The notes beneath the pieces were generated by a model. It had not been told where the DNA came from and did not search any database. It saw only the letters and a program-made list of their open reading frames with translations. Positions 1 to 8,102 of a DNA stretch of 64,000 bases are shown one piece after another (position 1 is the first letter of the stretch; each line of letters starts with the position of its first letter). The position numbers were made by a program, and so were the translations under genes. The DNA is from Magnetospirillum sp. 15-1 (lineage in GTDB: Bacteria; Pseudomonadota; Alphaproteobacteria; Rhodospirillales; Magnetospirillaceae): positions 92,611 to 156,610 of the forward strand of contig NZ_FXXN01000018.1 of assembly GCF_900184795.1 (NCBI RefSeq). Direction: 5' to 3'.

Positions 1-1625
1 TCCACCGTCGACAAGGGAATGACGTAGCGGCCGCGGCCGACGCGAACCAGCAGCCCATCGATGATGGCCAGGGTCAGCGGCAGCCTCAGGGTGACCTGGG
101 CCCCCCGGCCGGGCGGGCTGGAGACGTCGATGAAGCCGTGCAGGCCGTCGATGGTGCGCTTGACCACGTCCATGCCGACGCCGCGCCCGGAAACGTTGGT
201 CACCGTCGCGGCGGTCGAGAAGCCCGGCCGGAAGATCATCTGGAACAACTCGGCGTCGGGAACGTCGCCGACATCCGACAGCCACCCCGCCTCCACCGCC
301 TTGGCGCGAATGCGCTGGCGGTTCATCCCCCGGCCGTCGTCGCGGATGGTGATCAGCACCTGCGCTCCGGCGTGGCGGGCTTCAAGCGAGAGCGTTCCGG
401 CCCGCGGCTTGCCGGCCGCCTCGCGCTCGGCCGCGGTCTCCAGGCCGTGGTCGATGGCGTTGCGGATCAGATGGACCAGGGGATCGTTCAGGCTTTCGAT
501 GACGGTCTTGTCCAGCTCGGTCTCCTCGCCCGACGTCTCCAGCCGCACGTCCTTGCCGAGTTCACGCGACAGGTCGTGGACGACGCGGCGGAAGCGGGCG
601 AACAGCTGCCCGATGGGGACCATGCGGATGCCCATGGTGGTGACGCGCAGTTCCGACGACAGGCGCTCGATATCCTCCGACACCGAGCGTAGCGTCGAAT
701 CGAGGCTGCCCTGGGCCAACTGGCGCAGCCGGGACTGCGCGATGACCAGTTCGCCGACCCGGTCCATGAGATTGTCGATTCGTTCGGCGGGAATGCGGAT
801 GCCGTTCCCCGCCGCGTCCCGCTTCGCCATGCCCCGGCTCGAGAGCGGTTCGCCGGCGGGGTGCGCGTCCGTCGCCGGGTGGGGCTCGGGGGGTGAGGCC
901 GCCGCCTCGGGCGCCATGGTCGTCACCGACAGTTCCATGTCGTCGAGCACGAACATGAAAACCTCGTCGATGGCCGAGCGCGGCTGGGAGGTGACGAGGC
1001 GCACCCGCCACTTCAGGTAGCTGCGCTCGGGATCAAGCTCGTCGATGGCCGGAACCGGCCCGAGGTCGGCGGCGACCGTGCATTCGCCCATGTCGCGCAA
1101 CTCATCGAGCAACCGCAGCGGATTGGTGCCGCGCAGCAAGGCGTCCGGAGGCAGCGAGAAGACGATGTCGTAGACGGTGGGAGCCACCTTCGGCTCCGTC
1201 GGCCGTGGCGCCGCGGCGCATGGACCGACCGTCTCGGGCAACGAGGCGGGCGGCCCGTGGCGCAGCAGTTCCTGGACTAGCCCGTCGCCGATCGCGGCCT
1301 CCGCCTCGCCGGGAGATTGAATCAGCTGGCGCATGAAATCCTTGGCGGCCAGGGCGACGGCGATCAGTTCGTGGCTGGGCTCGGCGCCGGTTCGGCGCAG
1401 GCGATCGAAGGTGTTCTCGACCGTATGGGCGAACCGGGCGAGGTCGTCGAACCCGAACATCGCCCCCGATCCCTTCAGGGTGTGCAGCGCGCGGAAGGCG
1501 GTGTCGATCAACTCGCGGTCGCCGGGATTGCCGTCCAGGTCGAGCAGCACGTCCTCGAGCTGAATCAGCAGGTCCTGGGCCTCCTGCCGGAAGGTCTCGG
1601 CGGGATCGGGAGCCCCGGGGGTCAT
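1..1625 (-). CDS. cheA: Chemotaxis histidine kinase CheA (3' end outside window)
   Basis: This is the receptor-coupled kinase that phosphorylates CheY. The reading frame starts at the ATG at 1625, overlapping the cheY stop by a few bases, and stays open to the window edge, giving about 541 residues. An N-terminal HPt domain carries the phospho-accepting His48 in ALHTLKGSG. The N box of the ATPase reads HLIRNAIDHGLE (coded near 440-480). The last visible residues, PLTLAIIDGLLVRVGRGRY, are the start of the CheW-like regulatory domain. The extra linker between HPt and kinase is rich in Pro and Ala. The missing part should be the rest of the CheW domain. The family assignment is secure; which chemotaxis system it belongs to cannot be told from this fragment. 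Confidence 0.93.
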   Translation of the reverse strand, partial: MTPGAPDPAETFRQEAQDLLIQLEDVLLDLDGNPGDRELIDTAFRALHTLKGSGAMFGFDDLARFAHTVENTFDRLRRTGAEPSHELIAVALAAKDFMRQLIQSPGEAEAAIGDGLVQELLRHGPPASLPETVGPCAAAPRPTEPKVAPTVYDIVFSLPPDALLRGTNPLRLLDELRDMGECTVAADLGPVPAIDELDPERSYLKWRVRLVTSQPRSAIDEVFMFVLDDMELSVTTMAPEAAASPPEPHPATDAHPAGEPLSSRGMAKRDAAGNGIRIPAERIDNLMDRVGELVIAQSRLRQLAQGSLDSTLRSVSEDIERLSSELRVTTMGIRMVPIGQLFARFRRVVHDLSRELGKDVRLETSGEETELDKTVIESLNDPLVHLIRNAIDHGLETAAEREAAGKPRAGTLSLEARHAGAQVLITIRDDGRGMNRQRIRAKAVEAGWLSDVGDVPDAELFQMIFRPGFSTAATVTNVSGRGVGMDVVKRTIDGLHGFIDVSSPPGRGAQVTLRLPLTLAIIDGLLVRVGRGRYVIPLSTV

Positions 1626-1987
1626 CCCAAGACCTTCTTGACGATGGCCAGCAGACGCTCGGGCTGGAACGGCTTGGTGATCCAGGCCGTCGCACCGGCG
1701 CTTTTGGCCTCCCCCTTCTTGTCGTCGTCCGATTCGGTGGTCAGGAAGATGATGGGAACGCCCTTGTAGTCGCTGACGCCCCGTAACTCCCGGATGAACG
1801 ACAGACCGTCCATGTTCGGCATATTGAGGTCGGTGATCACGAGATCGGCGACCATCGTCCGGGCCTTGCCGAGGGCATCGCGCCCATCGACCGCCTCGAC
1901 CACCGCGTAGCCGTCGCTGGTAAGGGCGAGGCGCACCATCTGGCGCATGCTGGCCGAATCATCGACACACAACACTGTCTTGGGCAT
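1622..1987 (-). CDS. cheY: Chemotaxis response regulator CheY
   Basis: A single-domain receiver of 121 residues, the usual CheY length. The acid pocket (DD in CVDDSASMRQ), the phospho-acceptor Asp in LVITDLNMPNMDG, the Thr of FLTTESDDD and the Lys of ITKPFQP are all present, so it should be a working phosphorylation target. It lies between the STAS gene (3 nt gap) and cheA (overlapping start), so the three are one operon. In the cell it would carry the signal from CheA to the flagellar motor or to another output. Confidence 0.93.
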   Translation of the reverse strand: MPKTVLCVDDSASMRQMVRLALTSDGYAVVEAVDGRDALGKARTMVADLVITDLNMPNMDGLSFIRELRGVSDYKGVPIIFLTTESDDDKKGEAKSAGATAWITKPFQPERLLAIVKKVLG

Positions 1988-1990
1988 GGG

Positions 1991-2278
1991 TCACCCTTCC
2001 TGTTGGCGATGAATGAAGCTCAGCCGGGCGGCATCGATGCCGCAGCGATCGAACAAAGCCGCCAAACCCGGGCCGGCGTTGACAACCCTGAAAGAAACAC
2101 CCCGCTCCGCCGCCGTCCTTCCGGCCGCCGCCAGAACCTGGACCAGGGTCACATCGCCGGACACCAAGGCTTGCGCGTCCACGTCCACGTCCATCGTCCC
2201 GGCGAGGCATCCTTTGAGCCGATCAGCCAGCTCACCGATATTTCGTATGTCGACGGCAGCCGCCAAGGAAACAACCAT
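1991..2278 (-). CDS. STAS-domain protein of the chemotaxis operon
   Basis: A small protein of about 95 residues with the pattern of a STAS/MlaB-like domain: an N-terminal strand, GELADRLKGCL, and a C-terminal GPGLAALFDRCGID region that matches the usual alpha-2/beta-4 part. I chose the ATG at 2278 because AGAGGAGG stands 8 nt upstream of it; an in-frame ATG at 2320 has no such site. STAS genes often precede cheY-cheA in environmental chemotaxis operons, and this one probably helps assemble or tune the signalling complex. The Ser or Thr usually phosphorylated in anti-anti-sigma factors is not obvious, so a partner-switch role is uncertain. Confidence 0.75.
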   Translation of the reverse strand: MVVSLAAAVDIRNIGELADRLKGCLAGTMDVDVDAQALVSGDVTLVQVLAAAGRTAAERGVSFRVVNAGPGLAALFDRCGIDAARLSFIHRQQEG

Positions 2279-2848
2279 GCGCACCACCTCCTCTGAAGGG
2301 GTCTTCATGATTAATATCAATCGATATTGGATGGGATTTTAAAAATTTACGGCCGTCAAGAGCAATGCAAAAAATCATTCAAAGTATTCACATTTATACA
2401 AAGCCTCGCCCCTTGCACATCACCCTTAGCAGAGAGGCGACTATTATTTTTATGCCAGGCGTCAATAGATTCAACCTTTGCTTTGTAGCCATTATGCCGT
2501 TTTTTACACGATAAGATCACCACACCAATTACCCACTCTTTGTCATACATGTATTTTGTGAGCATCGATCGGTGGCGGCACCATATGGTGATAGGGAGTC
2601 GAAGGCTGAAGTTTGAGAAATGTGATGAATACGTAAATTTTCTTACATTCTGCTTCGGCCTCCCGGAGATTCACGGGGGAAATCAAGATGTTTGAGAGGG
2701 GGACGGCAGATACATACGTACAATTACTTGTTCATATTGACACAGCAATTACATCCCAATAGGATTTTCACTGACAATGAAGAGGGCGATGGTTGAATTT
2801 TATCGATAATATCTTCACTTAAGGCTTGACCTCATGACGGGAGGAACG
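2279..2848. other. Intergenic region of low GC between STAS operon and response regulator
   Basis: About 570 bases, clearly richer in A and T than the flanking genes. A 69-codon open frame on the minus strand (2356-2565) has no recognisable domain and no good ribosome binding site; I would not call it a gene. At 2671-2684 the sequence TCACGGGGGAAATC recurs exactly at 7391-7404 near the LuxR genes, suggesting a binding site. The response regulator at 2849 is probably transcribed from inside this stretch. Confidence 0.5.
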
Positions 2849-3556
2849 ATGCACCATACGATCGTCTTCGCCGACAATGACCGCATGACGGCGCAAACCA
2901 TGGCGGGATACCTTGCCGACGAAATGTTCGAGGCGATCTTTCTTGACGACGCAGCAACAGCGCAGCGGGAAATAGGCCGGCGCAACCCCAGCCTGGTGGT
3001 GTTGGGGACCAATTTCGGCGATATTTCGGGGCTGGACGTCGCGCGCTGGCTGATATCCCGGCCACGCCGTCCCGGCCTCATCCTCCTTAGTTCCCGATCG
3101 GACCCCATCGACCGGACCATCTATCTGGAGATGGGGGCGGACGACTGCCTGTCGAAGCCGTTCTTCGCACGCGAACTGCTGGCCCGCATTCACAGCGTGC
3201 TGAGGCGCATCCACCCTCCCATCCTGGGCGAGGAACCGGGGGCGGAGCCACGGACCGAGACCATCACGGCGTCCGGCTTCCGGTTCAGTCCACGGTCGCG
3301 GCAGGTCTCGCTGCCGCATGGCGCCCAGGTGACGCTGTCCCGGACGGAGGCCAAGGTCCTATCGGCCCTGCTGGACAATCGCGGCACCCCGATGACCCGT
3401 GACATGCTGTCCTTGCGGGCGCTGGGGCGGAATTGGAATCCGGACGACCGAGCCCTCGATCAGCACATCGCCGCCCTGAGGCGCAAACTGGAGACACCGC
3501 CCACCGGAAAATCGCTGATCGCCACCGTCCGCCACGTAGGCTACATGGTCGAGTGA
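2849..3556 (+). CDS. OmpR-type response regulator lacking the phospho-acceptor Asp
   Basis: A receiver domain followed by a winged-helix DNA-binding domain (about residues 130-235, ending in TVRHVGYMVE, typical of the OmpR/PhoB C terminus). The start at 2849 is preceded by GGGAGGAACG; an ATG at 2834 is in frame but has no such site. The acid pocket (ADNDR, residues 8-12) and the Lys of LSKPFF are kept, but the position that should hold the phosphorylated Asp reads VVLGTNF, with Gly53. It is therefore probably an atypical regulator working without phosphorylation. No kinase gene is adjacent. Its target is unknown; the site TCACGGGGGAAATC upstream may be its own operator or that of the LuxR proteins nearby. 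Confidence 0.82.
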   Translation: MHHTIVFADNDRMTAQTMAGYLADEMFEAIFLDDAATAQREIGRRNPSLVVLGTNFGDISGLDVARWLISRPRRPGLILLSSRSDPIDRTIYLEMGADDCLSKPFFARELLARIHSVLRRIHPPILGEEPGAEPRTETITASGFRFSPRSRQVSLPHGAQVTLSRTEAKVLSALLDNRGTPMTRDMLSLRALGRNWNPDDRALDQHIAALRRKLETPPTGKSLIATVRHVGYMVE

Positions 3557-3805
3557 CCGGAGCCGCTTGCCACGCCGGGGCTGGCTTCATGGATGTCCGG
3601 TCTCCCGGTCATCCAAAACCATCCGATAACCATCTGATTTCATTGAGGCGGAAACGGCCGTTTTCGACCGTCGCAAATTTCAACCATCTCATTGACTTCG
3701 CGACAAAATCCCCCCTCCAACATGTTTTGCCGAAGCCGAACAACGCGGCCTTTGATTGCCGATCCAGGCTTCTATCATATGAATAGAATTCATTGTCGGC
3801 TGGGT

Positions 3806-3843
3806 GAAATCCCCCATTCCGTGCGGGTATCTCCGTCTATAAG
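3806..3843 (+). promoter_or_regulatory. Candidate promoter and operator of the MFS-luxR genes
   Basis: The sequence GAAATCCCCCATTCCG (3806-3821) resembles copies near 7364 and 7401 and the complement of TCACGGGGGAAATC at 2671. A -10-like TATAAG lies at 3838-3843. If that -10 is used, translation would begin at the ATG at 3871 rather than at 3844. It is a pattern match only. Confidence 0.35.
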
Positions 3844-4672
3844 ATGCCAAGAACGGCAAGCCAACTGAAGATGCCGCATCTATCGGTCGCTTCCGCCCTG
3901 TTAGCGGCGGGGGTGGGGGCGTCTTATGCCTATGTTGACCTGTCGCTCAATCGCATGGGGGCCTCGGCGACTGCCATCGGCATCAACGCATCCATGCCCG
4001 CCTTGGGCTGGCTGTTGGGTACGCCGCTGATGCCATGGGCGCTGCGCCACTTTAATTTCAAGAGGTTGCTGCTTGGCCTTCTGGCCGTCGCCGTCCTGGC
4101 GATATGCGCCTTTCCTCTGTTTCCGGAGCAGAAAGCATGGATGGTGCTGCGCTTCCTGTTCGGGGGGGGCTGCGGCCTGGTATTCCGCCTGGTGGAGTAC
4201 TGGATCAATGCCGCCTCGCCGGAGAATCACCGGGCGCGCAACGTCGGGATCTACGCGACAGCCTTCGCCGCGGGAGCCATGACCGGCGCCGCGATCATTC
4301 CGATGGTGGGCCTGCGAGATTGGCCCCCTGTATTGATGATGGCGGCCCTGGTCCTTGCCGCGGGGGCGGTTTTTGCAACCATTCGCGGAGGCCCTCCGCA
4401 AATCAAGACTCCGACCAGCAGAAATTGGCTTTTGCATCGCGGAAGCGCATTCCTCCCGCTGTTCGGCGTCCTCATCTTCGGCTTGTTTGAGTCCGTCCCC
4501 TACACCTTGATGCCCGTCTATTCCATAAGATCAGGTCTGGCCGATCAATGGGCCGCCTGGTGTGCCGCCGCCGCCGTCGGCGGGCAGGTGATCATGGCGG
4601 CGCCCGTCGGCATTCTGGCCGACAGGTTCGGAAAAGCCAGGATCATGGTGTGGTGTGCCGTTATCGCCCTAG

Positions 4673-5521
4673 GCTGTAGTGACATTTTAGTCATTTGAGC
4701 CAGAACATGATGCTGGCGAGCTTTACGAAGCCCAGGAAATTGGCGGCGATCTTGTCGTATCGGGTTGCGACGCGGCGCCATTGCTTGAGTTTTGCGAAGA
4801 AGCCCTCGATGCCCCATCGCTGCTTGTAGGCGATCCGATCGTAGGCGTGCTGGTAGTTGCGATGGCGGCGCGGCGGAATGACCGGCTCGCCGCCTTGGTC
4901 GAGGATGAGGTCATGCAATCGGTCGGCGTCATAGGCGCGGTCGGCGAGGACTTGATCGGCCTTCAATCCCCGGATCAGATCGCAGGCTGGTGCCATGTCA
5001 TTCTGCTGGCCGGGGCCAAGTTCGAAGCGAACCGGCAAGCCCAGGCTCTTGGGCGTTCTCGGGGCGGCTTCGGAACCAAACTCCACGCCGTAGTCGATGC
5101 GCTGGGCTTGCGGTCCCCCCTTTTACGCCGTGCCCCGGCGGCTTGCGCGTTGGCTCGGATGACGGTGGCGTCGATCATCATCCATTCAAGGTCTGGATCA
5201 ACCGACACAGCCTCGAATATCCGGTCGAAGACGCCCTGCTCGATCCAGCGGTAATAGCGGCGTTTGGCCGTCTGATAGGGGCCAAACTTCTCCGGCAAAT
5301 CTCGCCATCGCGCACCAGACCGTGCCACCCACAGGATGGCGTCGAAGAAGCGGCGGCCATCGCTACGCGGGCCACGCTTTCCCTTCCGGCCTCCGGGCAC
5401 AAACTCCCGCAGCCGCTCCCACTGATCATCGCGCAGAACTTCGCCGTCCAAGACCGACCTCCAAAAATCAGTCTTGAATCACATCTCGGGCGCCAAGGGA
5501 ATCCTAAATTGTCACTACAGC
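4673..5521 (-). mobile_element. Complete IS5-family insertion sequence, 849 bp
   Basis: Terminal inverted repeats GCTGTAGTGACA (4673-4684) and TGTCACTACAGC (5510-5521) are perfect, and the element is flanked by the four-base duplication CTAG (4669-4672 and 5522-5525), which fits the YTAR target preference of IS5-type elements. The transposase lies on the minus strand in two overlapping frames. Size, ends and coding layout all indicate an intact, probably mobile copy. Confidence 0.92.
4691..5451 (-). CDS. IS5-family transposase, two frames joined by programmed frameshift
   Basis: The first frame (4975-5451) encodes the N-terminal part with LREFVPGGRKGKRGPRSDGR and the first acidic motif in MMIDATVIRA. 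The second (4691-5086) encodes the catalytic remainder, with VLADRAYDAD and the helix RWGIEGFFAKLKQWRR ending in the acidic residue typical of the DDE fold. They overlap at an AAAAGGGGGG run (complement of positions near 5115-5124), a usual slippage site in this family, so the active enzyme should be a frameshift fusion. Both parts are full length and undamaged. Confidence 0.88.
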
Positions 5522-5835
5522 CTAGTGATCCCGGCGGCCATTCCGCAAACCGTCCAGACGCCGGAAGTCCTGCTGGTCGTCATGATTGCGTGGGGCGGCT
5601 TTGCCGGGTCCCTCTACAATATCAGCCTGGCGATGTTGGCCGACCGCTTCAAGGGGACGGAGCTGGCCGCCGCCAACGCCGCTTTCGGCACGCTGTACGC
5701 CTTGGGCAATCTGTTCGGCCCGCTTCTGCACGGCATGGCGATGGATTGGGCCAATCCGCAAGGACTGATGGTGAGTGCGGCTCTCCTGTTCGCCCTTTTT
5801 CTGGGGGGTGCCCTGCGGCCTGCGCGGAGGGCGCA

Positions 5836-6582
5836 GTGATTGGAAAAAGCATTGTCTCTCCCTGCATGCTCCAGGGGGCGGCCGAGGATTTCCGGCAGGC
5901 GGCGGGAGTGGACGATCTTTGGTCGCGGCTGCGCCGCCACCTGGACACCGGCTCCATCACCAACGTGCAATACGGATTTGGCGCCCTGCCCGAGGGTAAG
6001 GAAAAAAAGCTGACCATTCTCGACTCCTTCGTTCCCGGCTATCTCGATGCCAAGATCGGCGAAGGAGTGCTCGAACATGATGTGTTCGTGCGGACCGGTT
6101 TCGCCGGAACTAACCCCACGATGTGGAGCGATACTAGCCGCCTGCCCGACCTCTCTCCCGAAGCTAGGCGATCCCTGGATATCGATTGGGATTTAGGCGT
6201 TACCTGCGGCGTCAGCATTCCCCTGCGATTCGCCGGCGGCTTGGGCGCCGGACTGATCGGCCTCCATGCCGGCGGCATGTCGTGGGGCGAGTTCGACCGG
6301 ATATGGACCGAATTCGGCATGACGTTGACGGCTGTCGCCAACGCCTTCGACACGGCTCTGCGTGGCGACCATGTGGGGGAGTTGTTCCCCCTCACCTCCC
6401 AGGAACGGGAATGCCTGCTGTGGTTGGCGACTGGCCTACAACAAAAGCAGGTGGCCGACCGTCTGCGCCTGACCGACAAGCAGGTGGAGAAGCGGCTGAA
6501 GGAAGCGCGGCGCAAGCTGAAAGCGGTCACCACCACTCAGGCAGTGGCCAATGCCCTGATCTTCGGCCTGATCGATCCGTGA
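5836..6582 (+). CDS. LuxR-type receptor/regulator, copy 1
   Basis: 248 residues: an N-terminal autoinducer-binding domain (about residues 10-160, with the W and D pattern MWSDTSRLPD and GVSIPLRFAGG) and a C-terminal LuxR helix-turn-helix starting at LTSQERECLLWLATG. The GTG at 5836 is preferred because GGAGG precedes it and because it gives exactly the length of the paralog downstream; it overlaps the MFS stop. There is no luxI synthase in the window, so it is a solo receptor whose signal may be exogenous or not a homoserine lactone. The IS in the MFS gene upstream probably disturbs its transcription. Confidence 0.87.
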   Translation: MIGKSIVSPCMLQGAAEDFRQAAGVDDLWSRLRRHLDTGSITNVQYGFGALPEGKEKKLTILDSFVPGYLDAKIGEGVLEHDVFVRTGFAGTNPTMWSDTSRLPDLSPEARRSLDIDWDLGVTCGVSIPLRFAGGLGAGLIGLHAGGMSWGEFDRIWTEFGMTLTAVANAFDTALRGDHVGELFPLTSQERECLLWLATGLQQKQVADRLRLTDKQVEKRLKEARRKLKAVTTTQAVANALIFGLIDP

Positions 6583-6594
6583 CACGAGGCTTGA

Positions 6595-7341
6595 ATGAGT
6601 GAAGAAGCGCCCGCCATGTCCAAATCCGTCACGGAAGCCGCCGCCGACTTCACCAAGGCTCATGACGGCAACGATCTTTGGTATCGCCTGCATCGGCAAC
6701 TTGAGCGTTTCGAAATCGGGGAGGCCATCTATGGCACCGAAGCGGCCCCCGATCCGGAGCGCGAGGTCATTCCGATCTTCAATTCCATCGACCCGTCCTG
6801 GCTGGAAGACAAGTTATCCAACGGCCTGTTCGAATGTGACGAATACGTTCGCGCCGCCCGCATCGACATTACCCCCATGCTGTGGAGCGACATGGCCCTG
6901 ATCAAGGCCATGTCGCCCACAGCCCGGAAATCCTTCTCCCTGGACCTGGATTACGGAATTCTGACCGGCGTCAGCATTCCCATGCGATTCGCCGGCGATT
7001 GGGGCGCCAGTTCCATCGGTCTGCATGCCAATGGTCTGACCCTGCCCGAGTTCGACCGGATATGGGCGAACCACCAGTCCTCCATCATCGCCATTGTCAA
7101 CGCATTCGATACCGCCATGCGCGGCAGCCATGTGAGTGAGCTGTTTCCACTATCTCCCCAGGAGAGGGAATGCCTGCTGTGGTTGGCGGCTGGTTTGCAA
7201 CAAAAGCAGGTGGCCGACCGTCTACGCCTGACCGACAAGCAGGTGGAGAAGCGTCTGAAGGAAGCGCGGCGCAAGCTGAAAGCGGTCACCACCACTCAGG
7301 CGGTGGCCAATGCCCTGATCTTCGGCCTTATCGACCCCTGA
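6595..7341 (+). CDS. LuxR-type receptor/regulator, copy 2
   Basis: A tandem paralog of the preceding gene, 248 residues, 12 nt downstream. The ligand domain is clearly related but diverged (MLWSDMALIKA, GVSIPMRFAGD). The last 60 residues, including the recognition helix DRLRLTDKQVEKRLKEARRK, are almost identical in protein and in DNA (roughly nine differences in 180 bases, nearly all silent). The two regulators should therefore bind the same DNA sites while differing in the signal they sense, and could form heterodimers. Confidence 0.88.
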   Translation: MSEEAPAMSKSVTEAAADFTKAHDGNDLWYRLHRQLERFEIGEAIYGTEAAPDPEREVIPIFNSIDPSWLEDKLSNGLFECDEYVRAARIDITPMLWSDMALIKAMSPTARKSFSLDLDYGILTGVSIPMRFAGDWGASSIGLHANGLTLPEFDRIWANHQSSIIAIVNAFDTAMRGSHVSELFPLSPQERECLLWLAAGLQQKQVADRLRLTDKQVEKRLKEARRKLKAVTTTQAVANALIFGLIDP

Positions 7342-7363
7342 TCACCCACAGTTACCCTTGATA

Positions 7364-7420
7364 ATCCCCCATTTCCGCCGGCCACGGGCGTCACGGGGGA
7401 AATCCCCCAATTGCCCCCAT
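7364..7420. promoter_or_regulatory. Repeated G/C-block motifs upstream of the HTH-only gene
   Basis: AATCCCCCATTTCCG near 7364, the hairpin-like GGGGGAAATCCCCC (7395-7408) and GCCCCCATTGCCG near 7413 lie close together. Related sequences occur at 3806 (before the MFS gene) and 2671. Clustering next to three LuxR-type genes makes them candidate LuxR operators; there is no direct proof. Confidence 0.35.
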
Positions 7421-7470
7421 TGCCGGTGGGACATTACCTTCCGTGCTGTCTCTTATTTGATGTAAGCGCG

Positions 7471-7698
7471 ATGACCGATTCCAGTTCGACGCCGTCTCTG
7501 TCTCCCCGGGAAAAGCAATGCCTGTTCCATCTGGCCCGGGGGTTGCGGGTTGATGCCGTGGCCGAGGCCATGGGAACCACCTCCAAGACCGTGGAAAAGC
7601 AGATCACCTCCGCCCGCGCCAAGCTCGGTGCGGCAACCCGCGAACAGGCCATCGCCATCGCCATCCGGAACAATCTGCTGAGCGGAGAAGAGGGCTGA
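7471..7698 (+). CDS. Stand-alone LuxR-type DNA-binding domain
   Basis: A 75-residue protein consisting only of a GerE/LuxR helix-turn-helix (SPREKQCLFHLARG then TSKTVEKQITSARAKLG). It aligns with the C-termini of the two receptors upstream but is diverged. With no sensory domain it may act constitutively or compete with, or form mixed dimers with, the full-length receptors. The start at 7471 is the first ATG before the conserved region. Confidence 0.75.
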   Translation: MTDSSSTPSLSPREKQCLFHLARGLRVDAVAEAMGTTSKTVEKQITSARAKLGAATREQAIAIAIRNNLLSGEEG

Positions 7699-7709
7699 TG
7701 CCAAGCGCC

Positions 7710-7943
7710 CTACGGCAACCGCAAGCGCACGCCTTCGCCCTGCGTCCCGCTGGTGGGCAGGAAGTCGATGCCCGCGCTTTCCAGCGCGGTCTTCACGGCG
7801 GCAATCGTGGACAGGCGGGGATCGACCTGTTCGCCCTCCAGGCGACGCAGGGCGTTGACCGAAATGATGGCGCGGTCGGCGAGGTCTTGCTGGGACCAGC
7901 CCAGCAGTGCGCGGGCGGCCCGTATCTGGCGGGCGGAAATCAT
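7710..7943 (-). CDS. XRE-family HTH regulator
   Basis: A 77-residue Cro/CI-type DNA-binding protein: QIRAARALLGWSQQDLADRA followed by the recognition helix ISVNALRRLEGE. The C-terminal tail (ALESAGIDFLP) matches the many small alphaproteobacterial regulators of this type. I start it at the ATG at 7943 (MISARQIRA); an upstream in-frame ATG at 7976 would add an unconserved extension. It is convergent with the HTH gene upstream and divergent from the autotransporter, whose promoter region it may control. Confidence 0.78.
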   Translation of the reverse strand: MISARQIRAARALLGWSQQDLADRAIISVNALRRLEGEQVDPRLSTIAAVKTALESAGIDFLPTSGTQGEGVRLRLP

Positions 7944-8102
7944 GCCCGCAGGATTGCGGCACCGCGCCGCATGCAAGAATACAAATGGTGTTTTTCATCC
8001 TTGAAATGGTGTTTTTCGCCACCTATCGTCGCACAAACTGCCTAATAGTGTCGTTTGTCACCCGCTGGTGTGGGGGCGGACTTGCAAGGGGGGATCGTTC
8101 TC

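Larger units (their letters stand above)
3844..5839 (+). pseudogene. MFS transporter gene split by an IS5-family insertion
   Basis: The two halves, 3844-4672 and 5526-5839, join in frame once the element at 4673-5521 and one copy of its CTAG target are removed (the join reads AVIALVIPAAIPQ). The restored product is about 380 residues, a normal major facilitator length, with hydrophobic helices throughout and the MFS-like loop ILADRFGKAR. The second half ends where the downstream luxR gene starts, with overlapping codons, so the two were an operon. The intact frame on both sides and the perfect target duplication point to a recent insertion. The substrate cannot be told. The ATG at 3871 is an alternative start. 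Confidence 0.88.

Noticed and set aside
2356-2565. A 69-codon minus-strand frame in the AT-rich gap
   Set aside because: No family, no ribosome binding site, and stop codons are only rare here by chance.
5836-7341. A possible complete quorum-sensing pair
   Set aside because: No luxI-like synthase was found anywhere in the window, so the receptors are treated as solos.
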